In this document: in pieces, positions 45,851 to 56,900 of the stretch
How the letters are laid out: every line of letters starts with the position of its first letter
Position numbering within the stretch: position 1 is the first letter of the stretch
NCBI GenBank assembly: GCA_037367355.1
Contig: CM074698.1
Coordinates: forward strand, 4,030,001-4,094,000
DNA length: 64,000 nt
Direction of reading: 5' to 3'
DNA from: Neoscytalidium dimidiatum
Taxonomy: Eukaryota; Ascomycota; Dothideomycetes; Botryosphaeriales; Botryosphaeriaceae
Notes under the pieces: generated by a model
What the model was told of the DNA's origin: nothing
What the model saw: the letters and a program-made list of their open reading frames with translations, nothing else
Database searches by the model: none
Made by a program: the position numbers and the translations under genes

Positions 45851-47548
45851 GGAACAGATGCAGCGTGGTGTGTGATGAGAAAAAAAAAAGATAAAATCCG
45901 GAGAAAATCGAGGGTTTTCATCCTCGAAGCATACTATTGGCGTTGGCTCTGAATCTTGTGTTTTATTTCGTGCGGCAAATTCATCTCAACTTCCATCTCG
46001 TTTTGCACAAGTGTCGGTTCACGCAAGTTGGGTGGGATCATTCATAAATACAGATTTCTAGCGTTTTCCTTTCTTCAAGCAGAAAGAGCGCAGAGGGCCT
46101 TCCGCGATGGCGGTTCAGCAGTCCACATTATCAATACGGGATGGTGGCGTTCAAAAATGGGGGTCAATCATTACACGGTCTTAGGGAATGGATTGGGGGG
46201 GTCTTGTAGATACGGATAGGTTGGATCATTCCTTTTCCGGCATTACTGTTGAGGGGCTTGGTGCGTGACAATTTTTTTTTTTTCTGGGAAGATTTCTGAA
46301 GATTGCTGGCGGAAGCTTAGTCCGTCTACTTCTCGCGAATACTAAGTCCACTTGAAAGTACATATCGCTGTTCGCTGTTTCGTCAATTTTCCTAAGGGGT
46401 TGCGCCTCTCCGGGCCTTTGTTCATGCTAGCTTGTGCTGAACCGGGTTTCTGGTTGTCAATCAAAATTACCGGTAGTACATAGGAGATCACTGTATGTAC
46501 ACGGTACCTCGGTAAAAAAATGATATCAGCTGTTGAGCACGCCGAACGATTTTACGCGTCAAGGCTTATTATTGAGTAAATGCCATGTTCAGATGACTGC
46601 ACAAGGTTTGCATGATTGGCCCTAGAAGCTCGTTTGTCGCAAGATCCGAACATTCCGGTTGCCAGGAAATGCACATCCATTGGTCAACTTGCAATGATGC
46701 GATCCCGGATAATTTGACTTATCGTTTTGCTGGCACGGTGGGATTTGCCGAGCTATGTACAATTTAAACTTGTCGAGATGGGAAAAAGAGGCTTTCGTGA
46801 AATGGTATAAAGGACGCTGAAGATAGCGTGGAGAGGACTGTATCCTGTCTTGGAAGGAAGCCACCGCAGTACACCGAAGTACAACGCAATATACCGCAAC
46901 TGTTCCCGAGCTTCTGTTCCGCATAAAGAGCACTGGAATATCAGCCATCAATGAATCGACACGATTGCTTCATAAGCACATTTTAGCAAACTTGGAAGCT
47001 CTACTAATGTGGACGTTTTCAAAGTTTATAGACGTCGACCTCCACGCTCCAAAAAAAAAAAAAAGCCTTTTGATAAGCCGGGTCCTCCGATATGTGTGAC
47101 CCCACTCATACCGCCGAGACGGTGAACAGGCCAGCTACAAGTAACTGGGATTGCTGTTGTTGCGATAATCTGAATTCTTACACTGAATAATGTAAGACGT
47201 GTTGGGACGACTACTGTGACATTTGCGGTTGGAATTGAGAAAGATGGATATCAGCATATTTGGGAAAAAGATCGCACCGAGGGAAGGTGATATGGGTAAG
47301 AGAATGATCTCGGTTTAACTATGTCTACCCACTTTCTTAGTTTTCCTTTTTAGAAGCTGAATTGCATCTCCCGAACCGAAGGGTGCACAATAGACAAAAC
47401 AAACCGAGATAAACTGGCAGGCTTCCTCCCGATGGCAAGAAAATTTCCTGCAATGACAAGATGAGGAAGCAGATATGTCATCAAGTTGCACTGAGCCATC
47501 GTCGAGAACACGTGCCGTTCAACCTGTACCCCTCCACCCCCCACGATA
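45851..47548. other. Intergenic, no gene supported
   Basis: This 1.7 kb region is AT-richer, with T or A runs near 46269-46282 and 47051-47065. Short frames on both strands lack motifs. It holds the 3' flanks of two converging genes. Confidence 0.6.
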
Positions 47549-48844
47549 TCAATGGTCAACCGGGCACTTGATATACTTCGCACCTTTCCGACAAACTGGC
47601 CAACCGTGCCTCGACCAGATCATCACCGCCATACTGACTCCGAGCAGGAGGGTGATGATCATGATCACGATCCAGCACGCCACCATCCCATGGCGTCTCC
47701 GCCCCTTCACCACGACGCCGCCACTGTCGCCGCCCCCCCTCTCCACATCCACATCCGCACGCGCCGCAGCCACCGCCGCCGTGGCGCTCCCCGCCCCAGG
47801 AGACGCCGCGTGATACGACGGCGGCGGCCCGCCCTCCACACGCCCAATACGCAGATCCGTCATCTCGAACTCCTCTGCCTCGTCCGCCTTCCTGCCAGAG
47901 GAGTTCGGCGGTGGAGATCGCTGCTGCTGCTGCGGTGCCGGCAAGCCGTACCCCGCCGTCGTATCCCGCCGCCGCTGCTTCAACTGCTGCAGTCGCGCGC
48001 GCTTGGCCCTGGTCGCGAACGGGTTCTCGACGAGCGCGCCGCGCGGCGTGCGCACGAAGCCGGCCTCCCCGATGGCGTTGCTGCCGCTGGCGGCGGCGGC
48101 GGCGGCGGCGGCGGAGGCCGGCGCGAAGTCGAGCGTGAAGGGTCGGCTGAGCGTGCCGGAGGGGCGGAGCGCGTTTTCTTCGTCGGACGGCCTCCTCGCG
48201 CCGCATTTCGTCTCGGTGCCGTCGTTTTCGGCCTTGGTGTCGGGCCTCTCGCTCCCCTGCTTGCTCTGCGACTCCGCGCTCGGACGCGTGCTGGTGGGGC
48301 GGTACTTGGGTGGCCGCTGGGGAGGTGACTGCTGTTGCTGCTGCTGCTTTTCCTGGTTCACCGGCGCGACGAGGTCGAAGAGGATGTTGGCGTCGCCCTC
48401 GTGGTCGCTCGTCTGGTTCCTGGACGTGTCGTTGCCGGAAGTAAGGACCGGCGTCACGTTCGCGCGGTTCAGCGCGAGGACCTCGAGGCGAGCGCGGCGA
48501 GCCCTGTCGTCTGGCAGGGCGATGAGCCGCGCATGCTCGGCGGCGGAGAGGGAAAGGTTGTAGCTGCAGGTCAAAGTACGGACATGGGTGTCGGGGTCGG
48601 AGGGCGTAAGTGTGGAGGTGGCAGAGCAGGAGGGTGAGGTGTACGGGTTGTAGTCACCAGGAGAAGGAGAGTTCTGCGCTTTGGACAAATTTCCGTAGAG
48701 AGAAGGAGGAGAAGAAGAAGAAGGAGGAGGAGGAGGTGACGGGTTTGTGGCGTTTTTCGCACGAGAGGAGACCCATGTCTTCGATCGAGGGGTAGATGAT
48801 ATTGAGGACAAGCGCGCTGGGAAGGGAAAGGCTGGGAAGGGCAT
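47549..48844 (-). CDS. Putative single-pass membrane protein, function unknown
   Basis: Uninterrupted frame of 431 residues. Most of the protein is low-complexity and probably disordered: Ser/Pro N-terminus, a Gln run (about residue 165-172), an Ala run, and basic patches (RAKRARLQQLKQRRR). One strongly hydrophobic segment near the C-terminus (about 385-410, MVACWIVIMIITLLLGVSM) is followed by a short tail with two cysteines (VCRKGAKYIKCPVDH). The family is not recognised. The arrangement suggests a C-terminally anchored or type II-like protein with a large cytosolic part. The ATG at 48844 is the first in frame. The antisense strand is also open because of GC-rich codon use; this strand was preferred for the membrane segment and typical fungal Ser/Pro composition. 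Confidence 0.65.
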   Translation of the reverse strand: MPFPAFPFPARLSSISSTPRSKTWVSSRAKNATNPSPPPPPSSSSPPSLYGNLSKAQNSPSPGDYNPYTSPSCSATSTLTPSDPDTHVRTLTCSYNLSLSAAEHARLIALPDDRARRARLEVLALNRANVTPVLTSGNDTSRNQTSDHEGDANILFDLVAPVNQEKQQQQQQSPPQRPPKYRPTSTRPSAESQSKQGSERPDTKAENDGTETKCGARRPSDEENALRPSGTLSRPFTLDFAPASAAAAAAAASGSNAIGEAGFVRTPRGALVENPFATRAKRARLQQLKQRRRDTTAGYGLPAPQQQQRSPPPNSSGRKADEAEEFEMTDLRIGRVEGGPPPSYHAASPGAGSATAAVAAARADVDVERGGGDSGGVVVKGRRRHGMVACWIVIMIITLLLGVSMAVMIWSRHGWPVCRKGAKYIKCPVDH

Positions 48845-49217
48845 CTTGTTGGAGGTCGCCGTTGGCTTGAGTTTTATGAGAGAGGTGGGCTGAGCGTAGA
48901 CGACGGGGAGTGTAACTGTGGAATGCGAACGGATACATTAGGAAGTAAAATAGCGGTGCTTATGCTAGAAGTGAAAGTCGAACACCGTTCCTACTGGTAA
49001 TACCACTTATTTTTGACCATATGACGAAAATGTACTTTCGAAAATACCAGGGCCTACCAACGGACCCAGAGCTGTCGCCCGTGGTTGGAACATCCGACTT
49101 CTACCTACCAATTGCGATTCGGACAGCGGCACAAGAGGGACAATGCAGGTGGAAAATATGCGTGAGAGCAGTCGAAGAAGAAATAGTGCTCTACATACCC
49201 AAATGGCTCTATAATAT
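48845..49217. other. Intergenic gap between two minus-strand genes
   Basis: This 373-base region should hold the promoter of the membrane protein gene and the 3' end of NEO1. No gene seen. Confidence 0.6.
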
Positions 49218-52200
49218 CTATACAGCCTGCACCTTCCTATAGCTTGGCGGCCGTATCGTTCTTCCAATCACCTTCCCTGCGTACGGCGGCACGAGCGCAA
49301 TGGCTAGAATTGCTACCGATCGCCACAAGAATCCAACACTAACCACGAACTTGAGATCAAAGTACTCTCCCAGGAACGGAATGCTGCCGAAGTAGATGGC
49401 CGCAGTGCCCAAGATGGTGAAAATCATGACCGGGTGCCACGTCGTGATTTCAGCTGCGACCATAGCGAGCTCATTCAGGACCAGAACGGTAAAAGAGACG
49501 GCAACCATCTTCGGGAAATCGTCAAGACCAACCAGAATTTGGCTGAGACCCTGGATCATGCTGCCCTGGTATATGGAAACGAAAACCCAGATGAAGAATG
49601 TTCGGTACGACAGCGAACGACCTGTCGTTAGCTCCTTGTAGAGTTCTGGATAGAGGTTGGCCAGTGACTCATCGACGTCACGGTCCAGCACCAGGGAGAA
49701 GACTGGAGCCATGGTATACAGCGTCGCATATCCTACTAGTAGCCAGTCCCTGTACAGTGCGATGGGTTCAAACTTGCTCGCAATGCTGTAAATGGTTTGA
49801 CAAACGCTGATGATCAAACCACGATGGATGACGAACTGCGCAAGCTTTGCGGAGCGCTTGTAGCTGTTGCGGCCGTGCCACACGAGGAGTTTGGTCAGGT
49901 AGCAGAACTGTTCGATCGAAAAGTCGGCAGCCAAACTAGCTTGTTTTCCTTCTTTACCAACGATACCGACACCGACATCGGCGGCCTGAATCATGGACAC
50001 ATCGTTGCCACCGTCGCCGATACAGCAAATGCGCTTCTTAGTGTAGGCACGAATGAGTTTGGCTACGTCTGCCTTTTGGGTCGGGGAGCACCTGCAAGCG
50101 ACAACAGTAGGCAGGCGCACAGCGACGGAAATGAAGTCCTCTCGGTAATGAGTAAGCATGAGCGCGAGTGATTCACCGTCGATGAGCAAGCAGGCATCTG
50201 GTTTTCCCCGCAAGAAATTGAGGGAGTCATTCGCGAGGTCTTTCCGCTTCACTGTCGTAACGTTAGTAATGAGTATAGGAAGAGGACATAAGCAAGCTTA
50301 CATTTTGCAATGGTGTGGATGTATTGGCCACGGGCCACCAACTTTGAACTCACGGCAACACAACGAGCGGTCTCGACTTTGTCACCAGTCAACATCCAGA
50401 TCTTGATACCAGCGTTGCGAAGAAGCTCCAAAGAAGGTTTGACGTCGCGTTGAAGTTTGTCCTCGACACCAGTGACGCCAAGCAATTCAAGGTCGTTCTC
50501 GAGGAAGTCCTTGACAACGCTTGCCATCGCGGCATCACGACCATGGAGGGACAGGGATGCATCGGAGTATTGGCGGCTGAATGAGTCATACTGCTGGGGC
50601 GAGAGCTTCTTGCGGCCGACAACCAGAGTACGAAGGCCTTCTCTTGCCATGTTCGCCGTTTCTTCATCCAGCCAGTCATTTGCAGCGACTATCGATGTCA
50701 TGACCGTGTCGGCACCCTTTTGGTAGAACCAAATCTCTCCATTGTCAGTCGGACTGGCATCCGTACCCTGGAAGAATTTGACCACGATTCCCATGCGCTT
50801 GCCCTCAGAGGTGAAAGGAAACACGTTGAGGATCTGCACTCTGACAACAGTGCGTCCTGTGTCAACAGATTGCAAAGTGATACTGTGCCGGTCACGCTGA
50901 AGCAGACGAAGGCCCACGTTTTCGGTCCATTTCACGATGGCGATTTCGTCTGGAGAGGAAGCTTGGTATGCCGTGACCATTTCACCGTTGATCTCCTCCA
51001 TAGTCGGGGTAACATTGTGGCAAAGGGCCAAAGCCAGAACCACATCACGAACACGCGAGCCGATTTCTCTTCTGGTCCTTGTAGCGGAGGTGACGGGCAC
51101 GGTATACGTTGATGACGGAGTGATCAGGACAGAGGAATTGGAGCCTTCCGTGGGCGGAACAGAGAAAGCTTGCTGGACGTAGGTGTTGACCTCATCCATA
51201 GCTTCGTTGGCATACGAAACCGTACCTACATGGATCTTCTTCATCTCCATCTCGTTTTGTGTTAGAGTTCCAGTTTTGTCGCTAAGGAGGTACTCAACAC
51301 GTCCAAGGTCTTCGGGAATGGTGCTGGTTCGTACGATTGTTCCGGGTATTCCCTGATCCTTTTCAATGAATCTCGCATAGACGGATTTGCCCATGTCCAG
51401 GTTGACGCGAAGGCTGATCGGCACGATCGTGGAGAAAAGAATCAGAAACCTCATCACTGAGACATACCAAGGGCGCCCATCTTCTGCGTCAAAGCCTTTC
51501 AGGGCCACCAGAATGAAGGAGAGAGCGAGGGTGAGAAAACAGAGAATCTTTGTCAACGAGTTGATCTCTAGCTCCAAAAGACCGACCTTGGACCTGGAGG
51601 GAGATGTCGAGAGGGCCTGGCGGGTTTGGGGACCAGTGTAGACAACTACACCGAGAACTGTAGAGCTTGAAGCAAGAACAGTGTTTGCCCAGGCTGTGTT
51701 GTCGATTGTCAACGGTGCCGATTTCGCGTCATCACTAGCTGATTGGTCATCCACATGTGGGTCGTAACTGCTCTTCTGCTTTGGCAAAAGCTCTACAGTG
51801 CCAACAAAATCGTTGACCTTCTTGTCAGGCTTGCCAGCCACGATCCGCAAACGAGTGAATTCGGAGGGATCCAGAGATTGGGTCAGAGATGATGCAAGCC
51901 TTAGTTTCCAGTCGGTTTCTCCATCCAACTGGTCAGTACGGATGAAGGCTTCTCCGGAAGAGTCGTTACCAGACGCAGAAGCTTCTGCCTGATTTCCGCT
52001 GCCACCATGTGAAGGCCCTGCATCGTCACCATCTGTTTCGATTAAAGTTGTCTGTGCAGGAACTGGTGGTTCTGGGGCTGTTGGTTCTTGAACCGCATTA
52101 TCACTGGCATATGCTGCCAAGATGATCAAATCGGCGGGAACACGCTGATCCTTCCCGAGTTTCAACACATCACCGACTTTCAGATCCTTGGAAGGTTTGG

Positions 52201-53179
52201 TGATCTCAGAAACAGAAGCAGTGGGCCTGGTGCCGTTCAGGTTTTCCTCCTCATCCTCAGCGTCTGACACACGGCTGGATCTGTTCGCCTTGCTCTTCCT
52301 CTTAAGCCTGTTCCGTCTCGAACCAACGCCAGACGATCTTCCTGAGCTGTTGTTTGGGTCATCGAAGCGCAAAACAGTGTAGGCTTCCGAATTGGCCTCA
52401 GCGTCCCTGCGCCGGCGGTGGATATCGTCGATGGCCTCCTTGCCAAGAGTAATGCTAATGACGAAAGCCAGAGGGGCAATGTAGGTAGAAAGATAACCGA
52501 TTCGCAGAGCGGGGATAATCTGCGACAAGGCAACGAGCAAGAAATACATATTGAAGAAAAATGAAAATTCATTGTACAGGGTCCGTGGAAGAAAGCTCCA
52601 GGGGGTATATTTGGCATTGGAAACGGCGTTCGGGGGGAATTTCGACGACTGGATCTGACCAACGGCGACGGTGCGGTTTGAGGACGGGTCATGGTCCTCT
52701 GCCTCGGCTTGGTCGGCGGCGGGCTCAGGAGGCGTCAGCGGCCTGTTGCCAGACATGAAGCTGGGCAGGCGAACATGGGACTTCAGCCTGGCCATGCGGC
52801 CTTGCGGCTTTTCCCTTCGACGTGGCGAGCCGCCGGGCAGCAATGGAGCATCGTCGTCGCCGATGGTGCCTATGCTGTTCTGCGGCGAATGACGCTTGTG
52901 GCCATCTTCATCGTCGTCGACAAGACCGCGCAGGGACTCTGCATCCGGGTCGTTATGTCTCATATGGCTGTTCCCTCGCAGACGTCCGACTCGCAGATTT
53001 CGTAGAGGTATGCGCGCACCGAGCTCGTGGAGCGGCCTGCGCTCGCTGGCGGAGGTGTTCTGCGGCGGAGGGGAGGGCTGCGGGTGGGAGCCGATGGGGT
53101 CGAGCAGCTCCAGGTCCTCGTCGCTGTCATCTGGCGAGTCCGGGGCATCTGGGCGGTGATATTCGTGGGGAGCGGACAT
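49218..53179 (-). CDS. NEO1: P4-ATPase phospholipid flippase, Neo1 type
   Basis: Neo1 flips phosphatidylserine and phosphatidylethanolamine across Golgi and endosomal membranes and is needed for retrograde traffic. Model complement(join(49218..50251, 50302..53179)), 1303 residues. After a 190-residue disordered N-terminus, membrane helices begin with YNEFSFFFNMYFLLVALSQI. The actuator motif is DGETDWKLR (about 421). The PISL motif typical of P4B/Neo1 enzymes appears in FSTIVPISLRVNLDMGKS. The phosphorylation site is SDKTGTLTQNEME (about 632). Nucleotide-binding SSPDEIAIVKWTE and hinge GDGGNDVSMIQAADVGVG follow, then the remaining helices. The single 50-nt intron restores AKLKRKDLANDS. Neo1-type enzymes do not require Cdc50. 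The ATG at 53179 is the better start; one at 53350 adds an unlikely leader. Head-to-head with SEC16. Confidence 0.95.
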
Positions 53180-53956
53180 GGTGGTGCTGCATCGGGCGGT
53201 GTACGCAGACAAGGCGAGCTGGCGAAGCTGCCAGGTTAGGCGTGCGCGACGACGATCGGCGAGGCGATGAGGCGATGAGGCGGGAACGCGGAGCAGGTGT
53301 GGGAGAGAGAAGGTCTCGCAGGTGTCGGTGGAGTGTGCTGGCGGGCCCACAGGGCGCGCGTGGGTTCTTGTTAGCTGGTGGGTTTGGTGGAAGCCTGCGC
53401 GCGGAGGCCGGCGGGCGTGTTCAGATCCGGGAGTTGTGGTGCGCGTCAGCCACAGCGGCGCAGCACAGGGAGCAGCGGCCAGCGGAGGTGCCAGTGGTGC
53501 GGCCCTTGTGCGCGGTGTGCTGCAGGCTTACCCAGCCTTAGCCTGGGGGGGCGCTGGGCTGGGCGCTGGGCCCTTGGGACCGCTGACCACTGGTACGGCG
53601 GCGGCTGCGGCTGCGGAGCACAACGACGCCGACTCCTGCTTGCCTTGGCTTCCTCACATACTTGGCCTGATCTCATTCTCAACACCAACATGCCCGCCAC
53701 GCTGCGGCCGACTGCATCCTTCCCCTGCTCCCCGGTGCGCCGTCACTAGCTCCGTTTCTCTGCGCTCTGTCGTTCGCGCCGCGTCTCGCGCGTCCTTCGC
53801 CTCTCCTTGTACAGGTGCGTGCTTCCGCTCCCCGTGGCTGACACCTCCGGCTCCGAGCTTCGCCTGCCCGCTCCCGCCGTAATTGGTGCTGTATAGTCTC
53901 ATGTGCTGACGGCCAGGGCAGTATTTTGCTTTCGCCTTGTAGATTAATTTAGCATA
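53180..53956. promoter_or_regulatory. Divergent promoter region, NEO1 / SEC16
   Basis: This 777-base region separates two divergently transcribed secretory-pathway genes. It is GC-rich near NEO1 and turns to T-rich leader sequence just before the SEC16 ATG. No individual binding site was assigned. Confidence 0.5.
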
Positions 53957-56900
53957 ATGGACGCCAATCCCGCCGCATCACCGCCCGCGAAGGCTCCTGC
54001 CGACGATCAAAGCGCGTCGTGGAATCCCGCCCTGCGCCCAGACTCCGCCCACGCCCCTGCGCATCCCTCCCACTTCCACAGCTCCGAAGACCGCGGCGAC
54101 AACATGGAGTCGAGTACACACATGGACGACTTCGAGCCATCGTTCGATTCGCCGCCGCCGCGCACCTCCGAGGACCGTCATCCCTTAAACGAGGATGGCC
54201 CGCGATTTGTGTTTGATGAAGATGATGACGAATTCTCGGCATGGCAGAACGGCCATGACGATGAGGACCACGCACACATCGACCCTGGCACTGCTACTCC
54301 GCTGGCCGACGACCGCTCTCAGACTCCGCAACCGCCTGCGTTGACCGCACCAGCTCCTGATCCCCCGCAGTCTCACAATTCCGAATCCTACGTTGCCGAG
54401 GACTCGGCTACCACGCCCGTGGAGCCGCCCGCATCCGTGCCAGAACCGACGCAGGAAGAAACGTCAGTGGAAGAGCTCGCGCCAGTTGAACATGTTTCTC
54501 CTGCACCCGCAGAGGAAGCGCAACCGACGCCCACCGTGGAACACAAGCAACCCGACATCGAAACCATAGATACCGAAGCTCTCCATGAGACAAATCCTGC
54601 CGCCGAGGCCCAAGAAGAGCACACCCAGGAGCACAATTACGAACACCAAGGCGAGACGACAACACTGGAAGAGGCTGTGCAGGAGAGCGCTCGGGTGCCA
54701 TTGGCCAATGATACTGATTCTCCTGCCTTGGACTGGGGTGCGTCGGATGGAGCTTTTGATGTGGGATCTCAGCAATCTGAATCGGCTGCAGAAGCTCACC
54801 TGGAGCCGGCGATACCATCCGAGAATGTTGCCCATGCCGAGAAGGAGACAGATCAAAGCGCGGCGTTGGATTGGGGTAATGCTGGTGACAGTGAGTTCGA
54901 TCTAGGAGGGTCTAAACCTGCCGCTGAAGCAGATACGCCCCCGCTTGCAGAGCAGGAAGCCCCCGGTCAGATCGACGCAGAACCCGAGACCCTAAACCAG
55001 CCTCCTGCTGAAGAAAAAGTGGTGGAAGCAGCAGACTTGGATTGGGGAGCTGCTGATGGGGAGGATTTCAACTTTAAAGGCCAGCAACAAACAGAAGTGC
55101 AGGAATCGAAATCGAAGATTGAGCCTGTATCGGTCGAAGAGGAGAAGACTGCAGGGACGATTGGTACTGGATCGCTGGATTGGGGTGACGCTGGAGAAGA
55201 TGAATTCAAATTAGGGTCATCAGCTGCGCCCAATCAGGAACATCCGACGGACGCACACAAGGTCGAGACGACAGCGCCAGCCGAGCAACAGCCTACAGCC
55301 CCGGATCTGGATTGGGGAGCAACTGATGACGACGAATTCGGATTCGGTGGGGCTACACAGACGAATGATGTATCCCAGCCAGATCAACAACAGCAGGAGG
55401 AACCAGCGAAACAGGAGGAACCAGTGAAAAAGGAAGAACCGGATCTGAGTGCCATGTGGGCAGAAGCACTGGCTGATGACGATATGCTTGGTGATTCTTC
55501 TGTCGATCCATCTGCCTTTTTCCTTGACGATGACGACGGTTTCCTGGATGACACGCCTCTTCCGACTCAGAATGGTGCTGCTCAAGCCAATGGCGCAGCA
55601 GCTGCTCCAGCTGCTCCTGCAACTGCGAGCAAATACGCTCCAGCAGTGCCACAAGCCCCTCCAGCTGCCCCCAAGAATCCGTATGCTCCCCAGAGCTTGC
55701 AGACGACGAACATTACTCAACCCTCACCAGCTCCTGTGCAGGCTTCTCCTTACGGCGTGTACAACCAGGTATATCAGCAGTCTCAACCGCCTCATAGGCC
55801 ATCCATGACAAGCTCTGCTCAGAGCTTTGCGGACAAGGCTAAGGGCGGTTACTCGTCTCCTTTTGATCTACCCGAGGACCTAGCGAAGCAGCCTCCTAGG
55901 AAGAAGATAGTCCATGCACAGACTTTACCTTCTCCATCAACTAAAGGACCTCCGCCAAGAACATCAAGTATGTATTCCAATGCATCATCGCCGTCTTTGC
56001 CACCGCCTCCGTCGAATTTCGCTTCTTCACCAGCATCCGCTCCATCTCCAAATACGCCTTCAGGTGGATTTCCAGGCCAGCCTCCCTCCAAGACCCCGAG
56101 CCTGTCTTCAAAGCCGAGTACTGGCGATTTCTTCGAGGATCTCCCGATTGTGCAGAAGCCGCGTCCGTCCGGTCGATACACTCCGCAGGTTAAGGGCCCT
56201 ACCCCGCCTCCACCAATCTCAGGTCCACTTTCGAGACAAACTTCTCAGACATACGCGCCTCCGATAGTGCCTCCTCCAGTGGGTGCCCAGCCACAAAGAC
56301 CAGAATCTCAACCTCAGGCATCTCAAGCGTATGCGCCCCCTGCACCACCGCAGAGGTCGTCTTCTCAGACATATGCACCCCCAGTGGTTCAGCAATTACA
56401 ACAGCCTGAGCGCCTTAATCCTTTCCCGGATTTACCTCAAGCCACACAAGGACTGGGAGTATCATCAGCGCCACCTGCTACCTCTCGGTACTCACCCGCA
56501 CCGCCGGGTGCCGCTGCAGCGACTTCTCGTTACTCACCTGCGCCGCCATCGGCTCCGGCAGCTTCGAGGTATTCTCCTGCTCCTCCACCGGCGCCATCCG
56601 CAACACAGAACCGCTATGCCGCCGAGCCGTCTGCCCCTCCGAAGCCACCAGTATTGCCTTTTGCACCCCGCACATCGAGCCCACTAGCATACCATAGTAC
56701 CCCGGATCATCCCGTGCAAAGACCTTCGTCATCAGGCAGTCGCAGAGCTTCACTACAGCCCAGCGTGACTTCGGGAGATGAGCATTTTGGAGGTCATAGC
56801 AGGTTAAGCTTGGAGCAGGTGCGTGAAATTCCAGACCAGGAACAAAAACCAGCCACACCACCCCCACCTCGAAGCGTCCCCGGATCCACGGTGGGCTCTC

